Below, piece after piece: positions 1 through 7,173 of a stretch of 16,452 nucleotides of DNA. The translations under genes and the position numbers were made by a program. The notes below the pieces were generated by a model. The model was given only the letters and a program-made list of their open reading frames with translations. It made no database searches and was not told the origin of the DNA. How positions within the stretch are numbered: position 1 is the stretch's first letter; every line of letters begins with the position of its first letter. Source of the stretch: Candidatus Cloacimonadota bacterium (lineage in GTDB: Bacteria > Cloacimonadota > Cloacimonadia > Cloacimonadales > Cloacimonadaceae); assembly GCA_023230025.1 (NCBI GenBank), contig JALNYD010000033.1:1-16452 (forward strand), in the 5' to 3' direction.

Positions 1-907
1 CGTTATGAACCCAGGGGATATGCTTGTCGCCAATGCCCTCGATGCGGTGGCCACCAAAGCCATTATTCAACAAGGTTGGGCATTCAAAGGCTTCAGCAGC
101 AGTTGTTTTCATCAGAGGATGGATTCTTTTCAGATAGTCTCCTGCGGCAATGGTTCCCGCCGAACCAGTTGCACTCACATATCCTGAGAGCCGGTTCGTG
201 GGCTTTTTCAGCATCTCAAAGAGCTCTTCAATGGCATTTCCGGTCACATGATAGTGCCAGAAGGAATTGCCAAACTCATCAAATTGGTTGAGGATTACAT
301 ATTGAGGATCAGGACGCAGCTCGGCACACTTGTCATAGATCTCTTTAACGTTGGATTCACATCCGGGAGTGGCATATACTTCCGCGCCAATTTCCCTCAG
401 CCAGTCAAAGCGTTCCTTACTCATCTCCTCCGGCAGAATTGCTACAGCAGGGCAATCAAGAAGGGCACAATCAAATGCACCGCCCCGGCAGTAGTTCCCG
501 GTGGAAGGCCAGACGGCTTTGTGAATTTCCGGATCAAAGGAACCGCTTACCAGACGAGGAGCGAGACAGCCATAAGCTGCTCCAACTTTATGCGCGCCAG
601 TGGGGAAATACTTGCCTACCAAGCCGATGATCCGGGCTTTCACGCCAGAGATTTCCGGTGGTATTTCCAGATAGTTTGGGGATCCAAAAAGACCTGTTTG
701 GATGTTGTTTTTCCAGGTAATACGGAAAAGATTAAGCGGATTCATATCCCAAAGACCAATGGGCTGGATTCTGTCCTTGATCGTCTGGGGGATTGTTTCA
801 GGATAGATTTGTTGGCGGATGGTGGGCATGATGATGCCACGGGCTTTACAGCGTGCAGCGTTTTTCTTTGCCACCACTGGGTCAGTTTTCACTATTAGTT
901 TTGGCAT
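1..907 (-). CDS. Fold-type II PLP-dependent lyase/synthase, partial (C-terminus missing)
   Basis: The frame is open from the ATG at 907 to the left window edge, giving 302 residues with the C-terminus cut off. The start follows a strong AAGGAG site at good spacing. The PLP lysine is probably K107 in PTGAHKVGAAYG. S135-G143 (STGNYCRGG) resembles the substrate-carboxylate loop, and 246-256 (ATGSAGTIAAG) resembles the glycine phosphate-binding loop of cysteine synthases. About 90 residues precede the catalytic core, so it is not a plain cysteine synthase. It resembles the longer proteins annotated only as 'PLP-dependent enzyme, beta family'. The substrate is unknown. It lies on the same strand as the purine/ureide operon but is separated from it by repeats and a GxxExxY gene, so a shared role, such as eliminating ammonia from an amino-acid product, is inference. 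A long plus-strand reading frame across it is an antisense shadow. Confidence 0.88.
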   Translation of the reverse strand, partial: MPKLIVKTDPVVAKKNAARCKARGIIMPTIRQQIYPETIPQTIKDRIQPIGLWDMNPLNLFRITWKNNIQTGLFGSPNYLEIPPEISGVKARIIGLVGKYFPTGAHKVGAAYGCLAPRLVSGSFDPEIHKAVWPSTGNYCRGGAFDCALLDCPAVAILPEEMSKERFDWLREIGAEVYATPGCESNVKEIYDKCAELRPDPQYVILNQFDEFGNSFWHYHVTGNAIEELFEMLKKPTNRLSGYVSATGSAGTIAAGDYLKRIHPLMKTTAAEAFECPTLLNNGFGGHRIEGIGDKHIPWVHN

Positions 908-1053
908 TTATACTCCTTATGATAATAATAACATTGAGAACAAGAGGGGATATGAAGAATTACAGGAATATCCAGGTGTACTGTAGGTTGGTCTGGTCAT
1001 CAGTACTTGATTTCTTCTCATATCTGAATCTCTCATCTCTGTTTCCTTATTTT

Positions 1054-1194
1054 GAACAAAGAGGGAAAGAGAGAAAGAGGGGAAGAGAAGGAATAGATAA
1101 ACATACTGGTTCCTGGTTTGGTAATCTGTATTGCGTTTCTTCTCATGATCTTAACCTAATCACTTATTTCTCTTGCTATCTTTAACTCTTTGTC
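1054..1194. repeat. Degenerate fourth copy of the 225-bp repeat unit
   Basis: This copy holds most of the 328-bp gap between the GxxExxY gene and the PLP gene. It opens with GAACAAAGAGG and runs through CTGGTTCCTGG and CGTTTCTTCTCATGATCTTA in the same order and spacing as the copies at 1681-2272. It has many substitutions and its pyrimidine-rich right arm has decayed. The preceding CTCATCTCTGTTTCC also matches the end of the inter-unit spacer. I see no gene in 908-1235. Confidence 0.8.
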
Positions 1195-1235
1195 AAACAC
1201 ATCTCGTCTTCTCATGATTTCTGTGTCACATAATA

Positions 1236-1661
1236 CTAAACTCTTGTGGACTGGCCTGGGCTGGGGAAACCTGGGAAAAGCCTCTTTACCCCATCATTCA
1301 GTCTTAATGTATGAAAGTTAATCAGTAAACCTGTGGGCTTATTACTCAAGTTCAGATAGCTGATCAATTGTGCTTGATGGATGGGTAATATATCGCTGAC
1401 AGCTTTGATCTCGACAATTACTTGGTCTTCTACCAGGAAATCTGCAATATACATCGTATTCAACGTAGATTCTTTGTAAGATAAACCAATACAACATTGG
1501 GAGATGTATCTCACATTCTGTAAGTCAAACTCATGCTGGAGACACTCCTGGTAAGCTCTTTCCAGCAAGCCGGGACCCATTAATTGGTGCACCTCAATGG
1601 CACACCCGATTATCTTATAACACAGATCATCAAGAGCTTTTTTATCTACTGGACGCGACAT
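1236..1661 (-). CDS. GxxExxY family protein (PD-(D/E)XK nuclease-like)
   Basis: This is a 141-residue protein with the family signature GPGLLERAYQECL, in which G31, E34 and Y37 form the GxxExxY motif. A PD-(D/E)XK-like site follows, with D74 in IADFL and E84-x-K86 in VIVEIKA. The C-terminal block QLISYLNL...TGLLINF is typical of the family, and the length is normal. I chose the ATG at 1661 because AAAAGGAG lies 5 nt upstream; an in-frame GTG at 1667 would sit directly on that site. The biochemical function of the family is not established, and nuclease activity is inferred from the fold. The gene is embedded in an array of long-inverted-repeat units, one directly upstream (1681) and a decayed one directly downstream (1054). 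Its ribosome-binding site continues out of the repeat boundary sequence, which suggests gene and repeat form one element. Confidence 0.9.
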   Translation of the reverse strand: MSRPVDKKALDDLCYKIIGCAIEVHQLMGPGLLERAYQECLQHEFDLQNVRYISQCCIGLSYKESTLNTMYIADFLVEDQVIVEIKAVSDILPIHQAQLISYLNLSNKPTGLLINFHTLRLNDGVKRLFPGFPSPGQSTRV

Positions 1662-1680
1662 AGACACTCCTTTTGTTTTT

Positions 1681-1816
1681 GAACAAAGAGGAAAAGAGAG
1701 AAAGAGATGAGGAGTAATGATAGATTGACCTGCTGGTTCCCGGTGAGGTATTCAGCTTTGCGTTTCTTCTCATGATCTTAAAACCTAATCTCTCTTTTCT
1801 CTTGTTCTCTTTGTTG
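1681..1816. repeat. Long imperfect inverted repeat within each array unit
   Basis: The left arm is AACAAAGAG followed by GAAAAGAGAG (from 1682). The right arm (about 1790-1815) reads, as reverse complement, AACAAAGAG, then 7 extra bases AACAAGA, then GAAAAGAGAG. The two stem blocks of 9 and 10 bp are therefore perfect and separated by a one-sided bulge, enclosing about 90 nt. The corresponding segments of the other two units (1907-2041, 2131-2272) keep the same layout. The strand asymmetry, purine arm against pyrimidine arm, is pronounced. Confidence 0.75.
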
Positions 1817-2272
1817 ATACTATTCGTTATTGTTGCTACTTCTGGGTTTGCTCATAAGCACTGAGTCTTTTCTTTTACTCGTAGCTATCATCTCAGTTTC
1901 CTTTTTGAACAACGAAGAAAAGAGTGAAAGAGATGAGGAGTTATGATAGATTGACCTGCTGGTTCCTGGCGAGGTAATCAGCTTTGCGTTTCTTATCATG
2001 ATCTTAACCTAATCTCTCTTTTCTCTTGTTCTCTTTGTTGATACTATTCGTTATTGTTGCTACTTCTGGGTTTGCTCATAAGCACTGAGTCTTTTCTTTT
2101 ACTCGTAGCTCTCATCTCTGTTTCCTTTTTGAACAACAAAGAAAAGAGGGAAAGAGATGAGGAGTAATGATAGATTGACCTGCTGGTTCCTGGTGAGGTA
2201 ATCAGCTTTGCGTTTCTTCTCATGATCTTAACCTAATCTCTCTTTTCTCTTGTTCTCTTGTTCTCTTTGTTC
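1681..2272. repeat. Tandem array of 2.6 long repeat units (period 226 and 224 bp)
   Basis: Units begin at 1681, 1907 and 2131, each with GAACAAMRA. Each unit consists of a purine-rich arm, the blocks TAGATTGACCTGCTGGTTCC and CTTTGCGTTTCTTMTCATGA, and a pyrimidine-rich arm CTCTCTTTTCTCTTG...TTTGTT. An 85-bp spacer containing GATACTATTCGTTATTGTTG follows. Units two and three differ by only a few substitutions. The third lacks the spacer and ends 7 bp before the stop codon of ygeW. The array fills the 618 bp between the GxxExxY gene and ygeW. No IS transposase is visible. Confidence 0.93.
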
Positions 2273-2279
2273 CATCACC

Positions 2280-3446
2280 TTAACGTGTGAACGATGAAAG
2301 CTTAGTAACGGGCTGGCGCACTTTGCTCATGAAGATCATAGCGGCGATCACAAACGGTTTGTATCCCGCTTCCTGATATGTATGCAGGCGATAGCGTTCA
2401 AACACGGTTTTTGCCACTTCTCCATGTTCACAGCTGATGCCACTGATATCGGCTGGTAAGCAGTGTTCATAGAGTGCATTGCCCGCTTTGGTGATTTTCA
2501 TCATATCTTCGGTGCATTCCCAATCCATGTGCCGTTTGTTTTCGGCCAGGCAGTGCTGTTCAAGATCTTTCAGCCCCTGTTTATCTCCCTGTTTAAGAAG
2601 TTCTGTGCGTTTCTGCATAACAGCCATGGGAGCCCAGGATTTGGGATAAACGATATCCGCATCCTTGAAAGCTTCGGCCATGCTATGCACGTGTGTGAAG
2701 GAGCCACCACTCTGATTGGCAAAGGTTTTGGCTGTATCCAGAGTATCGGGCAAAAGATCATATCCCTCCGGATGAGCCAGGACTACATCCATACCAAAGC
2801 GGGTCATCAGATTGATAACACCCTGTGGCACAGAGAGCGGTTTGCCATAGGAAGGTGAATAAGCCCAACTCATGGCTATCTTCTTTCCCTTGAGGGCATC
2901 CCAGCCGCCAAAGTAATCCTTGAGTTTGAGCAGGTCGCTCATGCTTTGAGTGGGATGATCCAGATCGCATTGCAAATTCACCAGGGTGGGACGTTGAGCC
3001 AGCACACCATTGGCATGACCTTCGGATACAGCATCAGCTACTTCCTGCATATATGTATGTCCTTCGCCAGGATACATATCGTCGCGAATCCCGATCACTT
3101 CAGTAAGAAAGGAGATCATATTCGCGGTTTCACGAACAGTTTCACCATGAGCGATTTGGGACTTCACTTCATCAAGCTCAGATAGAGCCAAGCCTAATCC
3201 ATTTACTGCGGAAGCAAAGCTAAACCGGGTGCGGGTGCTATTGTCCCGGAAAATCGAGATGGCAAGTCCATAATCAAAAATGCGCCAGGGTATCTTTTTC
3301 TTGTGCAGCATTTGCAGCATTTCTGCTACCAGCATTACTGCCTTCAGATTGTCGAGGCTGTTTTCCCAAGTGAGCAGGAAATCTCCTCCAAACAAATCGG
3401 GAGCCAGAGACTCCAGTTCTTGTAAACGCTTATTAAACTCTGTCAT
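2280..3446 (-). CDS. ygeW: Knotted carbamoyltransferase YgeW
   Basis: A 388-residue member of the aspartate/ornithine carbamoyltransferase superfamily, close in length and sequence to E. coli YgeW. The carbamoyl-phosphate loop FRDNSTRTRFSFAS is at about 67-79, SQIAHGETVRETANM at 96-110, HPTQ at 164-167 and HCLPAD at 328-333. The insertion WAYSPSYGKPLSVPQG (195-210) is the stretch I associate with the YgeW family. The physiological substrate of YgeW is not firmly settled. In purine/ureide clusters it is thought to transfer a carbamoyl group between a ureido amino acid and phosphate, recovering carbamoyl phosphate. The ATG is preceded by AGAGGT at suitable spacing. It is the last gene of the seven-gene operon, 19 bp after the 2Fe-2S subunit, and its stop codon nearly touches the repeat array. 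Confidence 0.95.
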   Translation of the reverse strand: MTEFNKRLQELESLAPDLFGGDFLLTWENSLDNLKAVMLVAEMLQMLHKKKIPWRIFDYGLAISIFRDNSTRTRFSFASAVNGLGLALSELDEVKSQIAHGETVRETANMISFLTEVIGIRDDMYPGEGHTYMQEVADAVSEGHANGVLAQRPTLVNLQCDLDHPTQSMSDLLKLKDYFGGWDALKGKKIAMSWAYSPSYGKPLSVPQGVINLMTRFGMDVVLAHPEGYDLLPDTLDTAKTFANQSGGSFTHVHSMAEAFKDADIVYPKSWAPMAVMQKRTELLKQGDKQGLKDLEQHCLAENKRHMDWECTEDMMKITKAGNALYEHCLPADISGISCEHGEVAKTVFERYRLHTYQEAGYKPFVIAAMIFMSKVRQPVTKLSSFTR

Positions 3447-3465
3447 TTTATCTACCTCTGTTATG

Positions 3466-3927
3466 TTATGAATACATTATATGTGCTGCTGCCTCAACGG
3501 CATCTACAATCTGCTGATAGCCAGTGCACCGGCAGATATTACCCTTGATGGCTTCCCGAATCTCAGCCCTACTGGGATGATGATTTTTGAGGAGCAAAGC
3601 TAATGCAGAAAGCACCATCCCGGGAGTGCAAAATCCGCATTGAATTGCGCCGGCATCAATGAAAGCCTGCTGCAGGGGATGTAAGCTGCCGTCTGGATCA
3701 GAGATTCCTTCAATAGTGATAATTTGTTTACCCAAGACATCCTTCAGCTTCAATTTGCAACTGCGTTTCGCTTCACCATCAACCAGTACGGTGCAGCTTC
3801 CACAAACACCTATGCCACAGCCGATCTTGGTTCCGGTTAAGTATAGGTCTTCTCTCAACCAGGTGGAAAGGATCAATTCCATTTTATTCTCCGGAATCTG
3901 GTGTTTAATGTTATTCACGGTAATCAT
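3466..3927 (-). CDS. 2Fe-2S subunit of a molybdenum hydroxylase
   Basis: A 153-residue small subunit with two [2Fe-2S] domains, the usual length for this family. The N-terminal plant-ferredoxin-type cluster is held by C37, C42, C45 and C57 (CGIGVCGSC...C). The C-terminal helical cluster is held by C97, C100, C132 and C134 (CGFC...ICRC), followed by TGYQQIVDAV. All eight ligands are present. It should pass electrons from the molybdenum site to an external acceptor or an FAD subunit. Its ATG overlaps the stop of the molybdenum-subunit gene by 4 bp (ATGA) and has AGGAG 8 nt upstream, so translation is probably coupled and the subunits made in equal amounts. It corresponds to the XdhC / XdhD-N-terminal type of protein. 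Confidence 0.95.
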   Translation of the reverse strand: MITVNNIKHQIPENKMELILSTWLREDLYLTGTKIGCGIGVCGSCTVLVDGEAKRSCKLKLKDVLGKQIITIEGISDPDGSLHPLQQAFIDAGAIQCGFCTPGMVLSALALLLKNHHPSRAEIREAIKGNICRCTGYQQIVDAVEAAAHIMYS

Positions 3928-6167
3928 TGTTGAGCTCTCCTGATTTTGATGGGTTGATGGTTATAGCGTTGCCCTGTCGCCCGATAAATTGCATTGGCGA
4001 TGGCTGGAGCTGTGATTTCCAGAGTTGGTTCTCCAATTCCTTTGGCCTTCGAAGGCGAAGTAGGATCCGGGTTTTCCACAATGATCGCAGTCATTTCTGG
4101 CAGGTCGGTTGCCCGGTACACGCGGTATTGATGATAGTTTGTAGGAATCGGGTTGCCATCAATGAGGGGAACTTCTTCCAGCAAACCATATCCGGCACCC
4201 ATTGTCATCCCGCCATAGAACTGACCTTTGACCATTTGCGGATTGATAGCTTTGCCAACATCATGGGCCGCAACCAGATTGAGCAACTTGACCGTTCCGG
4301 TTTTGGGATTCACTTCCAGTTCAACTGCCTGAGCCGCATAGACCCAGGTGAAATAGGCATCGCCATGACCGGTTTCTTCATCCCAGCTTACCCGGGGAGC
4401 CTGAAACACACCGAAGGCATAAGGATAGACCTGACGATTGTAACAAAGACGGATGGCCTCTTCCCAAGAGCAGATCAGCTCTCCTGATGCGTCCAGAATC
4501 TTCGCATCGATAAATCTTTCAGCCGCTTTGCCATATACATGCATCAAGACTTCCGAGATAATACCCCGGAGTTTCTTGCAGGCATTGGTTGTTGCTCCGC
4601 CTCCCAAGAGAGTGCCGCGTGAAGCTACAGTTGTACCTCCATCGGGAATATTTGAAGTGGATGGCTGGCGGTAACGAATGCGATCCAGGGGTAGCCCCAA
4701 TTCCTCAGCAGCGATAAGGATCATCGCAGATTCAGAGCCCTGGCCATTTTCGTGCACTCCGGTTTCGATCAGCACGCTGCCGTCTGGTTGGACATTGATA
4801 ATGGCACTGTTAAAATCTGTACCTTCAGCTCCCAAACTCATACCCCGATATGAAATAGCCAGGCCAATGCCATACCATTTATCCTGATTGGGATCTCCAA
4901 AGCTGCATTTCGAGCGTTTGGTTTCATAATCAATTTCCTGAAGCACCTTATCCATCACCTCTTTCAGCGAAACGATATGGGTGTCCAAAACCTGATTTGT
5001 GACGGTGGTTGAGCCCTGTTTGACCATATTCAGACGCCTGAACTCAAGCTCATCCATGCCCAGTTTTTCAGCGGCAATTTCCACCAATTGTTCGATAGCC
5101 CAGTTCACCTGAGGTGAACCAAAACCACGGAAAGCTCCCGTGAATACATTGTTTGTGTAAACTCCATAGACATCGCAATGCACATTGGGTACTTCATAAC
5201 AACCGCAACACTGTACCGTGCTACGCCAGGTTACCCAGGGTGTCACGCTACAGTAGGCTCCGCTATCGGCAACCATGCGCACCTTGACAAAGCTGATCTT
5301 GCCGGTTTTCTTCAACCCCATGCGATATTGCATCGTATAGGGATGCCTTTTGTAGCTTTCCCGCATGCTCATTTCGCGGCTATAAGTAAGCTTTACCGGA
5401 CACTTCATCAGATATGCACATAGCGCTGCCCGGGCACAAACCAATGCCGCTGTATCGTCCTTGCCGCCAAAACCCCCACCCATGGGCACTGTTTTTACTT
5501 CCACATCTTTTAGCTGCAAACCCAGGGTGGACGCCACAAAGCGGCGAGTGCTGAAGGGATGCTGCATGCTGCCAATTACTTCCATCACTCCATCAGCTCT
5601 CAAATGGGCAAGGCTGCATTCTGGTTCCAGATAGGCATGTTCAACTCGGGAAGTACTGAAGCTTTGTTCGATAACCAGATCTGCTTCCTGTTCGCCACTT
5701 TCCAGATTCCCGGTGCGGACACAGTGATAGTTGCAGATATTTGTGCCATGTTCTGGGTTGATCAGCGGGGCATCAGGCTGCATGGCAATCTCAGGATCAT
5801 ATAGTGCTGGTGATTCCTCCAGCTTTACCTGGATTCTGGGCAGTGCTGCCAGGGCATGCTCTCTGGTATCGGCAACTACCAGGGCTAAAACGTCACCAGT
5901 GCTACAGATACGATCCAAAGCCAGGGTGGGATAATCCCGAATGATTTGGCCAAACTTGATTGCACCGGGAATATCCCGGGCAGTGATTATCCTTTTCACC
6001 CCCTCCAGCTTCAAAGCCTCTGTGCAGTCAATATCAAGTATCCTGGCGCTGGCCATTTCTGCATGCAGTGGTGCAGCATGAAGCATCTGGGGCATGGAGT
6101 AATCATCAGTATACTTGGCCTTGCCGCTTACTTTGGCATAGGCATCATTTCTAAAAGCAGGCCTCAT
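3924..6167 (-). CDS. Molybdenum-cofactor-binding subunit of a xanthine-dehydrogenase-family hydroxylase
   Basis: A 747-residue large subunit, the length of separate-subunit XdhA proteins. Family motifs are PMGGGFGGKDD (228-238), GAFRGFGSPQ (344-353) with R347 matching the substrate-orienting Arg of xanthine dehydrogenases, VHENGQGSES (471-480), and KGIGEP (709-714) with E713 as the likely general base. The residue that is Glu in bovine XDH (GGKE) is Asp237 here. I set the start at the ATG at 6167, which has AAAGGAAG at proper spacing, and not at an in-frame ATG 27 bp upstream that would overlap the preceding gene. The likely job is hydroxylation of a purine or related N-heterocycle, judged from the ssnA/ygeY/ygeW context. 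The exact substrate, and whether labile selenium is bound, cannot be read from sequence. It is 16 bp downstream of the amidohydrolase. No FAD subunit is present in the window. Confidence 0.92.
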   Translation of the reverse strand: MRPAFRNDAYAKVSGKAKYTDDYSMPQMLHAAPLHAEMASARILDIDCTEALKLEGVKRIITARDIPGAIKFGQIIRDYPTLALDRICSTGDVLALVVADTREHALAALPRIQVKLEESPALYDPEIAMQPDAPLINPEHGTNICNYHCVRTGNLESGEQEADLVIEQSFSTSRVEHAYLEPECSLAHLRADGVMEVIGSMQHPFSTRRFVASTLGLQLKDVEVKTVPMGGGFGGKDDTAALVCARAALCAYLMKCPVKLTYSREMSMRESYKRHPYTMQYRMGLKKTGKISFVKVRMVADSGAYCSVTPWVTWRSTVQCCGCYEVPNVHCDVYGVYTNNVFTGAFRGFGSPQVNWAIEQLVEIAAEKLGMDELEFRRLNMVKQGSTTVTNQVLDTHIVSLKEVMDKVLQEIDYETKRSKCSFGDPNQDKWYGIGLAISYRGMSLGAEGTDFNSAIINVQPDGSVLIETGVHENGQGSESAMILIAAEELGLPLDRIRYRQPSTSNIPDGGTTVASRGTLLGGGATTNACKKLRGIISEVLMHVYGKAAERFIDAKILDASGELICSWEEAIRLCYNRQVYPYAFGVFQAPRVSWDEETGHGDAYFTWVYAAQAVELEVNPKTGTVKLLNLVAAHDVGKAINPQMVKGQFYGGMTMGAGYGLLEEVPLIDGNPIPTNYHQYRVYRATDLPEMTAIIVENPDPTSPSKAKGIGEPTLEITAPAIANAIYRATGQRYNHQPIKIRRAQQ

Positions 6168-6183
6168 AATAAACTTCCTTTGT

Positions 6184-7173
6184 TCAAGCTTCAAGCTCCA
6201 TCAGCTGCATTACTCTGGTTTGAGTAAGCTCTACAAGCTGCTGAAGCGTAATTTTACCAGATCTTACCAAAGCCTCATATACGGAACTAAACAGAGTGCC
6301 TATCCCGGCAATGCCGCAGGGCACTTTTTCGGGTTGGTTTTTGTAACGATCTTTGTCCGGCAAAGTGAAAGCACAGTGATCGCTGGCCAGAATATCAAAC
6401 ACTCCATCCTGAAGCAATTCCACCAGCATTCCCCGAGAACGCTCGCTGCGAAAAGGAGGTGTGCAGATCAATCGATGCGCATCTTTGGCTTTGAGATCAT
6501 CTTCATTGAGTAGCAGATAATGGGGTGTTGTCTCGCAGCTAATCCCCGAAAACTGCTTTTTAGCTTCCTGAATCAGAAGCGCTGAGTTTGGGCTGGAAAC
6601 ATGGACAATGTGTACTGGATGCTGGTGCTTTAGTGCCAGATCCAGAACCTTTTCCACGGCAATGAGTTCGCAACGCTCCGGACGGCGCAAAGTATGATCA
6701 AAGGGATGCCGGAAAGGGTGCTTTTCGGAGTAGTGCTGCACAGCGTCATCATCCTCACAATGGATCAGGAACCGGGTCTTTTGATCAGAGAGATTCTGCA
6801 TCCAGCGCTCCAATTCTGTATATGATCGGTACAAGCCCTGAGCCCGGTATGTAGTATAAAACTTCAGATCAATGCCCTTGCCCAATAGAGGTACCACTTG
6901 TGAGACATCATCCCTGGTGGGGGTAAGATGCCAATACACAGGAGAGCTAAAGTTCCTGGCGGCATGAGATTGCATTTCCTCCAGGTGCTGTGCCAATGAA
7001 CCAGTATCAGGCTGTGTCACAAAGACCCCCATGCCCATCAGAGGAGGATTTATCGGATCATCAGGATTGTGGCAAAGGCGCTGCAGATCGGCAAAATCAT
7101 CTCTGAGAGTATAGCCACCAATGCGCTCTCCCACATGCACATGAAAATCCAGATAACCCGGCTTAATCGGCAA
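6184..7173 (-). CDS. Compact dihydroorotase/hydantoinase-type cyclic amidohydrolase
   Basis: A 329-residue amidohydrolase-superfamily enzyme. A full binuclear metal set is visible: H11 and H13 (DFHVH), K104 in LKFYTT as the carboxylated lysine, H138 (LIHCED), H191 (IVHVSS) and D265 (ASDHCAF). HVSSPNSA and CGIAGIG are typical of the dihydroorotase/dihydropyrimidinase/allantoinase group. It starts at a TTG at 7173: the frame has an upstream stop and no earlier usable start, and the first metal ligands lie at residues 11-13. It lacks the N-terminal beta strands and the C-terminal GxDADxxxxD strands that form the beta-sandwich of HyuA-like enzymes, so it is only the TIM barrel. It overlaps the PLP gene by 11 bp. 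It probably takes the place of HyuA in opening or hydrolysing a cyclic ureide. The substrate is inferred. Confidence 0.87.
   Translation of the reverse strand: MPIKPGYLDFHVHVGERIGGYTLRDDFADLQRLCHNPDDPINPPLMGMGVFVTQPDTGSLAQHLEEMQSHAARNFSSPVYWHLTPTRDDVSQVVPLLGKGIDLKFYTTYRAQGLYRSYTELERWMQNLSDQKTRFLIHCEDDDAVQHYSEKHPFRHPFDHTLRRPERCELIAVEKVLDLALKHQHPVHIVHVSSPNSALLIQEAKKQFSGISCETTPHYLLLNEDDLKAKDAHRLICTPPFRSERSRGMLVELLQDGVFDILASDHCAFTLPDKDRYKNQPEKVPCGIAGIGTLFSSVYEALVRSGKITLQQLVELTQTRVMQLMELEA

Noticed and set aside
248..898. 216-codon plus-strand open frame
   Set aside because: It is antisense to the PLP gene (1..907, minus), which has clear PLP motifs and a good ribosome-binding site. The plus-strand product has no domain.
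1681..2272. Insertion sequence or retron
   Set aside because: No transposase or reverse transcriptase is encoded nearby. Only the GxxExxY gene accompanies the repeats.
6168..6194. Upstream start (6194) for the molybdenum subunit
   Set aside because: It would overlap the amidohydrolase gene. The ATG at 6167 has a proper AAAGGAAG site and the mature family N-terminus.
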